Source of the DNA: Aeromicrobium wangtongii
GTDB lineage: Bacteria > Actinomycetota > Actinomycetes > Propionibacteriales > Nocardioidaceae
DNA: 64,000 nucleotides
Reading direction: 5' to 3'
NCBI RefSeq assembly: GCF_024584515.1
Contig: NZ_CP102173.1
Coordinates: 992,001 to 1,056,000 of the forward strand
Part shown: positions 44,624-53,176 of the stretch, in pieces
How positions within the stretch are numbered: the first letter of the stretch is position 1
How the letters are laid out: each line of letters begins with the position of its first letter
Program-made: the position numbers and the translations under genes
The notes under the pieces: generated by a model
Databases searched by the model: none
What the model was told of the DNA's origin: nothing
What the model saw: the letters and a program-made list of their open reading frames with translations, nothing else

Positions 44624-45790
44624 TCAGCGCGCGAGGTTGCGGCTGATGACGAGTCGTTGGATCTGGTTGGTGCCCTCGAAGATCTGCATGACCTTCGCCT
44701 CGCGCATGAAGCGCTCGACCGGGAAGTCCTTGGTGTAGCCGGCTCCGCCGAGCACCTGCACGGCGTCGGTGGTGACCTTCATGGCGTTGTCGGTGCACAC
44801 CATCTTGGCGATCGACGCCTGGCGTGAGAACGGCAGCCCGGCGTCCTTGCGGCGCGCCGCGGCCAGATAGGTCGCCCGGGCGGACTCGACCGCGGCGGCC
44901 ATGTCGGCCAGCAGGAAGCCGAGGCCCTGGTGGTCGATGATCCGGCTGCCGAACGTCTCGCGCTCCTTGGCGTAGGCGATCGCGACGTCGAGTGCCTCCT
45001 GGGCCAGGCCGGTCGCGACCGCGGCGATGCCCAGCCGTCCGGAGTCCAGGCCCGCGAGCGCGATGGGCAGGCCCTGTCCCTCGGCGCCGAGGCGCCGTTC
45101 GGCGGGGACGTGGACGTCGTCGAACAGCATCGTGGCCGTCGTCGAGCCCATCAGGCCCATCTTGTCCTCGGGGGTGTCGGCGGTCAGGCCGGGGGAGTCG
45201 GCCGGCACCAGGAAGCAGGAGATACCGCGGCCGCCGCCTCGTCCTGAGCCTGTCGAAGGGTCCTCGGACGTGCGGGCCATCACCTTGTAGAAGTCGGCCT
45301 GGCCGCCGTGGGTCGTCCACGCCTTCGCCCCGCTGATGACGTACTCGTCGCCGGAGCGGACGGCCTTGGTGCGCATCGCGGCCGGATCGGAGCCGGCGTG
45401 GGCCTCGGACAGGCAGTAGGCGCCCAGCTGCTCCCCGGACAGCATGCCCGGCAGCCACTGCTGCCTCTGCTCCTCGGTGCCGGCGGTGAACAGCCCGAAG
45501 CACGACAGGGCGTGGACGCTGACGCCGACCCCCACGCTCGCGGACGCCGAGGCGATCTCTTCCAGCGCCTGCAGGTAGACCTCGTACGACTGACCGCCGC
45601 CGCCGTACTCCTCCGGGTACGGCAGGCTCAGCAGCCCCGCGCGTCCGAGCGTCCGGAAGACCTCGCGGGGGAATCGGCCGCTGGCCTCGATCTCGGCGAC
45701 CGCGGGACGCAGCTCCTTGTCGACGATGCTGCGGGTCAGCTCGATCAGGTCCTGCGACTCCTCGGTGGGCATGAGCCGTTCGGCGGGCAT
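44624..45790 (-). CDS. acyl-CoA dehydrogenase
   Basis: This 388-residue acyl-CoA dehydrogenase has AYCLSEAHAGSDPAAMRTKA, FGSRIIDHQGLGFLLADM and the C-terminal GGAGYTKDFPVERFMREAKVMQIFEGTNQIQRLVISR, the short/branched-chain or butyryl-CoA type with catalytic Glu in MQIFEGT. ATG 45790 has AGGAGG upstream. The loop after KVMARTSED contains the residues PSTGSG encoded by a copy of a dispersed DNA repeat (45245-45259), followed by RGGGRG; this looks like an insertion in a surface loop. A divergent TetR gene starts 65 bases away and probably controls the operon. Confidence 0.9.
   Translation of the reverse strand: MPAERLMPTEESQDLIELTRSIVDKELRPAVAEIEASGRFPREVFRTLGRAGLLSLPYPEEYGGGGQSYEVYLQALEEIASASASVGVGVSVHALSCFGLFTAGTEEQRQQWLPGMLSGEQLGAYCLSEAHAGSDPAAMRTKAVRSGDEYVISGAKAWTTHGGQADFYKVMARTSEDPSTGSGRGGGRGISCFLVPADSPGLTADTPEDKMGLMGSTTATMLFDDVHVPAERRLGAEGQGLPIALAGLDSGRLGIAAVATGLAQEALDVAIAYAKERETFGSRIIDHQGLGFLLADMAAAVESARATYLAAARRKDAGLPFSRQASIAKMVCTDNAMKVTTDAVQVLGGAGYTKDFPVERFMREAKVMQIFEGTNQIQRLVISRNLAR
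45245..45259 (+). repeat. dispersed repeat inside acyl-CoA dehydrogenase gene
   Basis: TGAGCCTGTCGAAGG shares TGAGCCTGTCGAAG with the repeat in fas (27265-27280). In the coding (minus) strand it reads D-P-S-T-G-S, the same P-S-T-G-S reading as in fas. It sits in a poorly conserved, glycine-rich loop. Confidence 0.7.
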
Positions 45791-45854
45791 GGCGTCCTCC
45801 TGCGTCGGTGTACGAAGCACTGTACTGCAGGACGCGCTCTGGTACCGTGGCGCC
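45791..45854. promoter_or_regulatory. divergent acyl-CoA dehydrogenase/tetR control region
   Basis: Rightward, TACCGT (45843-45848) is six bases before the tetR ATG. Leftward, TACAGT (45824-45819) is a candidate -10 for the dehydrogenase. Two TGTAC half-sites (45809-45813 and 45821-45825) and the imperfect dyad GCACTGTACTGC overlap the leftward -10 and are candidate TetR sites. Confidence 0.45.
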
Positions 45855-46427
45855 ATGACCGACCGCGCGACGACGACCGCGTCACGCACCGCGGTGCTGC
45901 GCGAGGAGATCATCGCCATTGTCCTGGCCGAGGGATTCGCCGATCTGCGCCTGTCGTCGCTCGCCGCACGACTCAGCTGCTCCAAGTCGACGCTGTACGC
46001 GATCGCGCCCAGCAAGGAGCAGCTGCTGGTCTCGGTGGTGCGGTCGTTCTTCCGCACCGCCACCGAGCGGGTCGAGGCGTCGCTGGCCGAGGCCACGGCG
46101 CCGGTCGAGCGCATCGCGGTCTACCTGCAGGCGATCGCCGCCGAGCTCGCACCGGCCTCGGACCGGTTCTTCGCCGACGTGGACGCGTTCGCGCCGGCCC
46201 GCGAGATCTACCGCGACAACACCCGCGCCGCGGCGCGCCGGGTGCAGGCCCTGGTCGAGCAGGCCGATCCGTCGGCGGACGCGCGCTTCATCGGTGCCGT
46301 GGCCGGGCAGGTCATGGAGTCGATCCACCGCGGCGACATCCGGGCCTCGACCGGCCTCGACGACTCGGCGGCCTACCGGTCCCTCGCCGAGCTGATCGTC
46401 GCCAGGCTCTCGGGCAGCGCGGCGTGA
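45855..46427 (+). CDS. TetR-family regulator
   Basis: This 190-residue TetR protein has the helix-turn-helix AVLREEIIAIVLAEGFADLRLSSLAARLSCSKSTLYAIAPSKEQLL at about residues 13-57. The remainder is helical with no assignable ligand. It is divergent from the acyl-CoA dehydrogenase-SDR operon and most likely represses it. It overlaps the next gene, a VanZ-like protein, by four bases (GTGA). ATG 45855 lies six bases after TACCGT, so the mRNA is probably leaderless. Confidence 0.85.
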   Translation: MTDRATTTASRTAVLREEIIAIVLAEGFADLRLSSLAARLSCSKSTLYAIAPSKEQLLVSVVRSFFRTATERVEASLAEATAPVERIAVYLQAIAAELAPASDRFFADVDAFAPAREIYRDNTRAAARRVQALVEQADPSADARFIGAVAGQVMESIHRGDIRASTGLDDSAAYRSLAELIVARLSGSAA

Positions 46428-47035
46428 CCACGACGCAGGAGGTCCCCACGCTGCTGGTCGTCGTCCCGGTGGCCGCGGTGACGCTCGGGCTGATGACGTG
46501 GCTGCTGCACCGCCGCGCGGGTGTCACCGTGCCGCGCCTTGCCGTGGCCGTCGTCGCCGCGGTCTACGTCGCCGGCATCGTCGCCAACACGCTGCTGCCG
46601 TTCCGCCTCGGCGCCACCGGCCCCAGCCCGTCGTGGACGGTCTTCCTGGACCTGGTGCCGCTGGCCGACGTCGAGCAGGGGGACGTGCTGCAGAACGTGG
46701 TGGTGTTCCTGCCGCTGGGCTGGCTGCTGGCCCTCGTGCTGGGCGTCGACTCCGCGGTGCGCGTCGTGCTCGGCGGTCTCCTGCTCAGCCTGGCCATGGA
46801 GGCGGTCCAGCTCGGCAACGCGGTCACCGGCCACGGCGGGCACGTCGCCGATGTCGATGACCTGTGGGCCAACACGGTCGGCGGCGCGCTCGGGTACGGC
46901 CTGTTCCGGCTGGTCGTGCTGGTGCCGCCCCTCGGACGGCTGGCGGCGGCGGCCACGTGGCCGGCCCCCGGGCGGGAGCGCCGGCTCACCGCTCGCCGAG
47001 CACGTCGCGCATCGGCGGACGCTCGGCGGTGGTGA
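46424..47035 (+). CDS. VanZ-like membrane protein
   Basis: This 203-residue membrane protein of the VanZ-like family has about five hydrophobic segments. Conserved features are ANTLLPFR, a central DVLQNVVVFLPLGWLL, MEAVQLG and the VADVDDLWANTVGGALGYGLF segment near the end. VanZ itself gives low-level teicoplanin tolerance, but most chromosomal VanZ-like proteins have no known role. GTG 46424 overlaps the tetR stop (GTGA). Its last 50 bases overlap the convergent gpgS gene, an unusually long antisense overlap. Confidence 0.85.
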   Translation: MTTTQEVPTLLVVVPVAAVTLGLMTWLLHRRAGVTVPRLAVAVVAAVYVAGIVANTLLPFRLGATGPSPSWTVFLDLVPLADVEQGDVLQNVVVFLPLGWLLALVLGVDSAVRVVLGGLLLSLAMEAVQLGNAVTGHGGHVADVDDLWANTVGGALGYGLFRLVVLVPPLGRLAAAATWPAPGRERRLTARRARRASADARRW

Positions 47036-47918
47036 CGGTCCGCTCGGACATCTGCATCCGGCTGCCGACGCGGGCGAAGACCACGGCCGTGCTCTCGACG
47101 ACGCCCGGCCCGTCGGGCTCGGCGCGCAGGTCGAAGGCGGCCCGGACGTGCTGCGTCATGGCGCTGAGCGCGGCGAGGTCCTGGTGCCGGTGGCGGCGCA
47201 GCCCGAGGTCGACCTGCGCCATCGCCGCCAGCCCTTCGCGGCGCTCCACGTCGATCATCAGGCCGATGTCGACGCCGTAGTGCGACACGAACGGGATCGA
47301 GCGCAGCACGTCGGCGCGGAATGCGCACTCACCGGCCAGCGGCTGGACGAATCCGGCGAGCCGGGGTGCGCGCTCCAGGATCAGCGGCCGTGCGACGAGC
47401 TCGGTGACCCGTCCGCCGCCGGAGGAGCGCGGGGGACCCGATGACCACGGCCGGTCGTAGAAGGCCTTCACGAAGGCGAGGTCCTCCTCGAGCAGCAGCG
47501 GCCCCACGAGCCCGGTCACGAAGTCGGCGGTGAAGTCCTCGACGTCGGCGTCCAGGTAGACGCCGATGTCGCCGGACATCACCGCGAGCGCCTTCCACAT
47601 CGCCTCGCCCTTGCCGGGCCGGCCGCCGAGCTCGGGCAGCAGGTCGTCGACGTGGAACACCTGGGCGCCGGCGTCGCGCGCGATCGCGGCGGTGTCGTCG
47701 GCGGAGTGCGAGTCGATCACGATGATCTCGTCGACGAGTGCACACTGCTGCATCAGCTCCGTGCGCAACGTCGTCACGATCGGGCCGATCGTGGCCGCCT
47801 CGTCCTTGGCCGGGATGAGCACGCTGATGCCGCGCCCGCCCTTGGCCGCGACGAGCGTCGCGGCGTCGAACTGGTCGGCCCGGTACGTGTGGGTGTCGAA
47901 CCACGTCGAGACGTCCAC
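46986..47918 (-). CDS. gpgS: glucosyl-3-phosphoglycerate synthase
   Basis: GpgS joins glucose from a nucleotide sugar to 3-phosphoglycerate, the first step towards glucosylglycerate and methylglucose lipopolysaccharides, which in mycobacteria bind FAS-I products. The 310-residue GT-A (GT81) protein has ISVLIPAKDEAATIGPIV, VIDSHSADDT, RPGKGEAMWKAL, the DXD motif in YLDADVEDF and GGRVTELVARPLI, all close to mycobacterial GpgS. It follows folP as in M. tuberculosis (Rv1207-Rv1208). GTG 47918 starts five bases past the folP stop; TTG 47930 would overlap folP and add four residues. The 3' end overlaps the VanZ-like gene by 50 bases. Confidence 0.9.
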   Translation of the reverse strand: MDVSTWFDTHTYRADQFDAATLVAAKGGRGISVLIPAKDEAATIGPIVTTLRTELMQQCALVDEIIVIDSHSADDTAAIARDAGAQVFHVDDLLPELGGRPGKGEAMWKALAVMSGDIGVYLDADVEDFTADFVTGLVGPLLLEEDLAFVKAFYDRPWSSGPPRSSGGGRVTELVARPLILERAPRLAGFVQPLAGECAFRADVLRSIPFVSHYGVDIGLMIDVERREGLAAMAQVDLGLRRHRHQDLAALSAMTQHVRAAFDLRAEPDGPGVVESTAVVFARVGSRMQMSERTVTTAERPPMRDVLGER

Positions 47919-47922
47919 CTGC

Positions 47923-48792
47923 TCAGGCAAGGCCGCGCACCACCCGGGCCGGGGGCCGGTCGCCGCGGATGCTGGCGGCCATCTCCAGGACCCGCCGCGT
48001 CGCGACGACGTCATGCGACCGGAACACCGCCGCGCCCGCACGTGCCGCGATCGCCGTCGCCGCGAGCGTCCCCTCGTGCCGCTGGTCGACCGGCTGCCCG
48101 AGCGTCTCGCCGATGAAGTCCTTGTTCGACAGCGCCATCAGCACCGGCCAACCGGTGGCGACCAGCTCGTCGACGCGGCGCAGCAGCTCGAGCCCGTGCC
48201 AGGTGTTCTTGCCGAAGTCGTGCGTCGGGTCGATCAGGATGCCCGCGCGGGGCACGCCACGCGCGACCAGGTCGTCCGCGGCGCGGGTCGTCTGGGCGAT
48301 GACGTCCTGCACGATGTCGTCGTAGTGCACCCGGTGCGGACGCGTGCGCGGCACCGCGCCGCCGGTGTGCGAGCACACGTAGCCGCAGCCGAACTCGGCG
48401 GCGACGTCGGAGAGCTCCGGATCGGCGCCGGCCCAGGTGTCGTTGATGATGTCGGCGCCCGCATCGGCGCACCGGCGGCCGACGTCCGCGCGCCAGGTGT
48501 CGATGCTGATCAGGACATCCGGGAACTCCTGGCGGATCGCCGCCACGAAGGGCACCGTCCGACGGATCTCCTCGGTGACGTCCACCTCCGAGCCGGGTCC
48601 GGCCTTGACGCCGCCGACGTCGATGATGTCGGCGCCGTCGGCGACGGCCGCCCGCACGGCGGTGCGGGCGGCCTCGTCGGCGAAGGTCGCGCCCCGGTCG
48701 AAGAACGAGTCGGGTGTGCGGTTCACGATGGCCATGACCAGCGCACGGTCACTGGTGACCCTCCGGCCCCTGAACGTGAGGTCGACGGTCAT
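47923..48792 (-). CDS. folP: dihydropteroate synthase (FolP2 type)
   Basis: DHPS joins 4-aminobenzoate to the pterin pyrophosphate in folate synthesis. The 289-residue TIM barrel has LVMAIVNRTPDSFFDRG, IIDVGGVKAGPG, ADIINDTWAG, ILIDPTHDFGKNT and a C-terminal FRSHDV. In M. tuberculosis the homologue next to gpgS is FolP2, which is reported to lack clear DHPS activity; the same may hold here. The serine/arginine segment after SHD should be compared with FolP1. ATG 48792 begins MTVDLTFRG; the longer frame to 48849 overlaps pepN. pepN lies 13 bases upstream, so the three genes form an operon. Confidence 0.9.
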   Translation of the reverse strand: MTVDLTFRGRRVTSDRALVMAIVNRTPDSFFDRGATFADEAARTAVRAAVADGADIIDVGGVKAGPGSEVDVTEEIRRTVPFVAAIRQEFPDVLISIDTWRADVGRRCADAGADIINDTWAGADPELSDVAAEFGCGYVCSHTGGAVPRTRPHRVHYDDIVQDVIAQTTRAADDLVARGVPRAGILIDPTHDFGKNTWHGLELLRRVDELVATGWPVLMALSNKDFIGETLGQPVDQRHEGTLAATAIAARAGAAVFRSHDVVATRRVLEMAASIRGDRPPARVVRGLA

Positions 48793-48805
48793 GGGATCGA
48801 GTGTG

Positions 48806-51325
48806 TCAGAAGGCTGCCTGCGCCCTGAGGGCACGAGCCAGGTCGTCACGTCCCTCGGACACGTAGCGCTTCGCGGCGGGATTGGCCGACGTCGACTCGA
48901 GCCATGCGTCGACCTTGTCGAGCGTCGCCTGCGACGGGTTCGCCAGCGGGAACAGGTTGATCAGCGCGACCTGCCCGATCCAGACGCCCATGTCGTCGAT
49001 GATCGTCGCGGCCATCTCCAGGTAGCGGTCGACGAACGGCTCGAGCACATCGGCCTGACCGGACACCTGGAAGGCGCCGGCGGTCTGCCGACGGGTCTCG
49101 TTGGGCGTCGAGGGGTCGACCGCCGCAGCCTGCCACGCGGCCTCCTTGGCCTCTGCGGTCGGACGGATGGCGCGCGCCGCCGCGGCCCGCTCCTTGCCCG
49201 AGATCGTGTTGTCGGCCTCGAGCGTCGCGGCGATCTCGGCCTCGTCGGCGTCACCCAGGCGGGCCAGGGCCGTGACCAGGCTCCAGCGCAGGTCGGTGTC
49301 GACCGTGAGCCCGTCGAGGCTCCCGCCGAGGATCTCCCGCAGGCGAGCCGGGTCGGACGATGCGGATGCCAGCGCCCGGACCAGCGCCAGCTGGTGGTCG
49401 CTGCCCGGCTCGGCGGCCTCGACCAGCTCGTTCAGGCCGGCCTCCCAGCGCCGCGCCAGGGCGGGCCGCGCCTCGTCGGACGTGTACAGGTTGACAGCGC
49501 CGTTGCCCTGGCGCAGCAGCGAGCCGACGGCCGTCAGGTCGGTCTCGGAGCCCACGCCGGCCAGGACCAGTGTGACGAAGTCCGATCCGGACAGCTCGGC
49601 GTCGCGGGTCATGTCCCACGCCGATCCCCAGCACAGGGCGCGGGGGAGCGACTCCTCGAACGTGGCGATGCTGTCGACCAGCGTCGCGAACGAGCGCTCG
49701 TCGAGGCGGATCTTGGCGTAGGTGAGGTCGTCGTCGTTGAGCAGCACCAGATCGGGCTGGCGGTGACCGATCAGCTCGGGGATCTGCGTCGACGCCCCGT
49801 GGACGTCGGTCTCGATGCGCTCGGTGCGCACGAGCTTGCCTTCGACGCGGTCGTACAGGCCGATCGCGATGCGGTGCCGGCGCAGGGTCGGGTACGCCTC
49901 GATCGCGGTCTGCTCGACCGAGAAGGACGTGAAGACACCCTCGTCGTTGGTCTCGAAGACCGCCCGCAGCGTGTTCACGCCGGACGTCTGCAGCCACTCC
50001 TTGCTCCAGTCGCCCAGCTCACGGCCGGAGGCCGCCTCGAGCTCGACCAGCAGGTCGGACAGCTGCGTGTTGCCGTAGGCGTGCTTGTCGAAGTAGGCGC
50101 GCAGACCGGCGAAGAAGTCCTTCTCACCGACCCAGGCCACGAGCTGCTTGAGGGCGGAGGCGCCCTTGGCGTAGGTGATGCCGTCGAAGTTGGCCTCGAC
50201 CGCGTGCAGGTCGTAGTTGTCGGCCGCGATGGGGTGCGTCGAGGGCAGCTGGTCCTGGCGGTAGGCCCAGTTCTTGCGGGCATTGGTGAAGCTCGTCCAC
50301 GCATCGGTGAACCGGGTGGCGTTGCTCGAGGCGTGCGAGGCGGCGAACTCCGCGAACGACTCGTTGAGCCACAGGTCGTCCCACCACTTCATGGTCACGA
50401 GATCGCCGAACCACATGTGGGCCATCTCGTGCAGGATCGTGTTGGCGCGGCTCTCGTAGGCCGCGACGGTCTGGCGGCTGCGGAAGATCATCTCGTCGCG
50501 GAACGTCACCGCGCCGGCATTCTCCATCGCGCCCATGTTGTACTCCGGCACGAACAGCTGGTCGTACTTGCCGAACGGGTAGGCCATCTCGAAGGCGCCC
50601 TCGAAGAACTCGAAGCCCTGCTTGGTGATCAAGAAGATGTCGTCGGCGTCGAGGAACTCACGCACCGACTGGCGGCAGAAGATGCCGAGCGGGATCTCGT
50701 CGTAGGCGCCCTGGTACGAGTCGGTGACCGAGACGTAGTCGCCGGCGATCAGCGCCGTGATGTAGGTCGACATCTTCTTGGTGGGTGCGAAGTGCCAGGT
50801 GGACGTGCCCTCGGCGGCCGGCTCCGGCTCGGGGGTGGGGGAGTTGGACACCACGGCCCAGTGCGACGGCGCGGTGACGTGGAAGACGAACGTCGCCTTC
50901 AGGTCGGGCTGCTCGAACGTCGCGAACACCCGGCGGGCATCGGGCACCTCGAACTGCGTGTAGAGGTAGACCTTGCCGTCCGACGGGTCGACGAAGCGGT
51001 GCAGGCCCTCGCCCGAGTGCGAGTACGGCAGGGTCGCGGCGACGACCAGCTCGTTGGTCTCGGCCAGGTCGGTCAGCGCGATGCGGTGATCGGCGTAGGC
51101 CGAGACGTCGACGTCCTGGCCGTTCAGCGTGATCGAGGAGATGTCACCGTCGACCAGGTCGACGAATGTCGACGCGCCGGGTGTGGCGCCGAAGGCGATC
51201 GTCGTGACCGAGCCGAAGTGGGACTCGGAGTCGAGGGTGAGGTCGAGCTGCACGTCGTACGTCTGGGTGGAGACGACGGCTGCGCGCTCGCTGGCTTCTT
51301 CGCGGGTGAGATTGGTACCAGGCAT
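48806..51325 (-). CDS. pepN: aminopeptidase N (M1 family)
   Basis: This 839-residue zinc aminopeptidase removes N-terminal amino acids from peptides in the cytoplasm. The exopeptidase motif GAMEN is at 265-269. The zinc site is H299-E300-x-x-H303 with the third ligand E322 in NESFAE, the expected 18-residue gap. The C-terminal half (about 520-835) is the ERAP1_C-like helical domain. There is no signal peptide. ATG 51325 is the first residue of MPGTNLTREEASERAA. It is the first gene of the pepN-folP-gpgS run and is divergent from the YbdK-type ligase. Confidence 0.96.
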   Translation of the reverse strand: MPGTNLTREEASERAAVVSTQTYDVQLDLTLDSESHFGSVTTIAFGATPGASTFVDLVDGDISSITLNGQDVDVSAYADHRIALTDLAETNELVVAATLPYSHSGEGLHRFVDPSDGKVYLYTQFEVPDARRVFATFEQPDLKATFVFHVTAPSHWAVVSNSPTPEPEPAAEGTSTWHFAPTKKMSTYITALIAGDYVSVTDSYQGAYDEIPLGIFCRQSVREFLDADDIFLITKQGFEFFEGAFEMAYPFGKYDQLFVPEYNMGAMENAGAVTFRDEMIFRSRQTVAAYESRANTILHEMAHMWFGDLVTMKWWDDLWLNESFAEFAASHASSNATRFTDAWTSFTNARKNWAYRQDQLPSTHPIAADNYDLHAVEANFDGITYAKGASALKQLVAWVGEKDFFAGLRAYFDKHAYGNTQLSDLLVELEAASGRELGDWSKEWLQTSGVNTLRAVFETNDEGVFTSFSVEQTAIEAYPTLRRHRIAIGLYDRVEGKLVRTERIETDVHGASTQIPELIGHRQPDLVLLNDDDLTYAKIRLDERSFATLVDSIATFEESLPRALCWGSAWDMTRDAELSGSDFVTLVLAGVGSETDLTAVGSLLRQGNGAVNLYTSDEARPALARRWEAGLNELVEAAEPGSDHQLALVRALASASSDPARLREILGGSLDGLTVDTDLRWSLVTALARLGDADEAEIAATLEADNTISGKERAAAARAIRPTAEAKEAAWQAAAVDPSTPNETRRQTAGAFQVSGQADVLEPFVDRYLEMAATIIDDMGVWIGQVALINLFPLANPSQATLDKVDAWLESTSANPAAKRYVSEGRDDLARALRAQAAF

Positions 51326-51397
51326 GTCTTCATGCTTTCACGGGGTCGGTGAGTGGGCGAGGCGGGTGATCAGGCCCATCTCGGGCAGGATGGGGGC
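51326..51397. promoter_or_regulatory. divergent pepN/ligase promoter region
   Basis: Rightward, CAGGAT (51386-51391) lies six bases before ATG 51398. Leftward there is no ribosome site; AAGCAT six bases before the pepN ATG is a weak -10 candidate. No palindromic operator was seen in these 72 bases. Confidence 0.4.
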
Positions 51398-52546
51398 ATG
51401 CACATCCCGTTCGCGCAGTCCGAACGTTCGACCGTGGGCATCGAGTGGGAGCTCGCGCTGGTCGACGCCGACTCCGGTGACCTGCGACAGGTGGCGCAGA
51501 CGGTCCTCGAGGCGGTGAAGCCCGCCGACGCCGAGCAGCACCCGCACATCCGCCAGGAGCTGCTGCTCAACACCGTCGAGGTCGTCTCGGGCGTGTGCCG
51601 CACCGTCGCCGAGGCCGGCGCGGACCTGCAGCGCGCGATCGACGAGATCCGCGAGGTCACCGACCCGCTGCGGGTCGAGCTGATGTGCGCCGGCACCCAT
51701 CCCTTCGCCAGCTGGACGCAGCAGAAGGTCACCGACAAGGAGCGGTACGCGACGCTCATCGACCGCACCCAGTGGTGGGGACGCCAGATGATGATCTACG
51801 GCGTCCACGTGCACGTCGGCATCGAGGACCGCGACAAGGTCCTGCCGATCAGCCGGGCGATGCTGACGTACTACGGCCACCTGCAGGCGCTCAGCGCGTC
51901 GTCACCGTTCTGGGGCGGCAAGGAGACCGGGTACGCGTCCAACCGGGCGCTGATGTTCCAGCAGCTGCCCACCGCGGGGCTGCCGTTCCAGTTCGAGCAC
52001 TGGAGCCAGCTGGAGGGCTATGTCGACGACATGCTGCACACCGGTGTCATCGACGTGTTCGACGAGATCCGCTGGGACCTGCGCCCGTCCCCGAAGTTCG
52101 GGACGCTCGAGGTGCGCGTGTGCGACGGCATCCCGACGATGTCGGAGCTGCTGAGCATCTCGGCGCTGACCCACTGCCTGGTCGAGTACTTCTCCTGCGA
52201 GCTCGACGCCGGCCGTGAGCTGCCGACCATCCCGCCGTGGTTCGCCCAGGAGAACAAGTGGCGCTCGGCGCGCTACGGCATGGACGCGATCCTCATCCTG
52301 GACAAGCACGGAAACGAGGACCTCGTCACGACCGACCTGCACCGGCTGCTGGACCGGCTGGAGCCCATCGCCGCACGCCTCGGCTGCACCGAGGAGCTCG
52401 GCGGCATCCACGACATCGTGTCGGGCGGGGCCTCCTACCAGCGGCAGCGGCACACCGCAGCGCTCAACGCCGGCGAGCTCGACGCGGTGGTCGGCTCGCT
52501 CGTGCAGGAAATGCGCGCGGGACGTCCGGTGTTGCACCCGTCATGA
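51398..52546 (+). CDS. YbdK-type glutamate-cysteine ligase-like carboxylate-amine ligase
   Basis: This 382-residue GCS2-family ligase has an N-terminal [13 protein letters not shown] metal/ATP region, then [26 protein letters not shown] and GVHVHVGI, and C-terminal [10 protein letters not shown]. coli YbdK has weak gamma-glutamylcysteine ligase activity; the true substrate of actinobacterial members is unknown. Since these bacteria use mycothiol and not glutathione, a glutathione role is unlikely. The stop overlaps the ATG of an Rv2466c-like mycothiol-linked gene (ATGA), which suggests a thiol or redox connection. Start ATG 51398 follows CAGGAT by six bases. Confidence 0.85.
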   Translation: MHIPFAQSERSTVGIEWELALVDADSGDLRQVAQTVLEAVKPADAEQHPHIRQELLLNTVEVVSGVCRTVAEAGADLQRAIDEIREVTDPLRVELMCAGTHPFASWTQQKVTDKERYATLIDRTQWWGRQMMIYGVHVHVGIEDRDKVLPISRAMLTYYGHLQALSASSPFWGGKETGYASNRALMFQQLPTAGLPFQFEHWSQLEGYVDDMLHTGVIDVFDEIRWDLRPSPKFGTLEVRVCDGIPTMSELLSISALTHCLVEYFSCELDAGRELPTIPPWFAQENKWRSARYGMDAILILDKHGNEDLVTTDLHRLLDRLEPIAARLGCTEELGGIHDIVSGGASYQRQRHTAALNAGELDAVVGSLVQEMRAGRPVLHPS

Positions 52547-53151
52547 CCTCAACCGAGACCGTCGACTTCTGGTTCGACCCCCTGTGCCCGTTCGCCTGGA
52601 TCACGTCCCGCTGGATGCTGGAGGTGGAGAAGGTGCGCGACGTGCACACCAACTTCCACGTCATGAGCCTGTCGGTGCTCAACTCCGGTCGCGACCTGCC
52701 GCAGGAGTACGCCGACATGATGGAGCGCGGCTGGGGCCCGGTCCGCCTCGCGATCGCCGTCGAGCAGCAGCACGGCCCCGAGGCGCTGCGCCCGCTGTAC
52801 ACCGCGCTGGGCACCCGCAAGCACAACGAGGGCCGCGAGTTCGACATGGCGCTGTACGGGGAGGCGCTCGAGGAGGCCGGCCTGCCGGTCGAGCTGGCGA
52901 AGGCCGCCGAGGACGCATCGCTGGACGACGCCGTCCGGGCCTCCCACCAGGTCGGCATCGACAAGGTCGGCGAGGACGTCGGCACTCCGGTCATCGAGAT
53001 CGCGGGCGTCGCGTTCTTCGGCCCGGTGCTGCAGAGCATCCCCAAGGGCGAGCAGGCCGGCACGGTGTTCGACGGCGCGCGGGCGCTGGCCGGCTTCCCG
53101 GACTTCTTCGAGCTCAAGCGCACCCGCAAGGGCGATCTGTCCTTCGACTGA
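52543..53151 (+). CDS. Rv2466c-like DsbA-family protein, resolving Cys missing
   Basis: This 202-residue thioredoxin-fold protein is strongly like mycothiol-dependent nitroreductase Rv2466c: [52 protein letters not shown] and [11 protein letters not shown]. In Rv2466c the active site is CPWC. Here it is C15-P-F-A18, so the second cysteine is an alanine and only a monothiol mechanism with mycothiol as co-reductant is possible. Reduction of disulfides or nitro compounds is inferred from family. It overlaps the ligase gene by four bases. A cis-proline is present in [11 protein letters not shown]. Confidence 0.88.
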   Translation: MTSTETVDFWFDPLCPFAWITSRWMLEVEKVRDVHTNFHVMSLSVLNSGRDLPQEYADMMERGWGPVRLAIAVEQQHGPEALRPLYTALGTRKHNEGREFDMALYGEALEEAGLPVELAKAAEDASLDDAVRASHQVGIDKVGEDVGTPVIEIAGVAFFGPVLQSIPKGEQAGTVFDGARALAGFPDFFELKRTRKGDLSFD

Positions 53152-53164
53152 CGCAGACCCGGCC

Positions 53165-53176
53165 TAGGCTCTTCGC
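53165..53176 (+). promoter_or_regulatory. -10 element of a leaderless hydrolase gene
   Basis: TAGGCT (53165-53170), six bases, ATG 53177. No Shine-Dalgarno sequence. Confidence 0.5.

Noticed and set aside
46424-47035. Glycopeptide resistance locus
   Set aside because: A VanZ-like protein alone, with no vanHAX or vanRS, is not evidence of resistance.
48437-51352. Plus-strand open frame of 971 codons
   Set aside because: Antisense to pepN, whose zinc-site motifs are intact.
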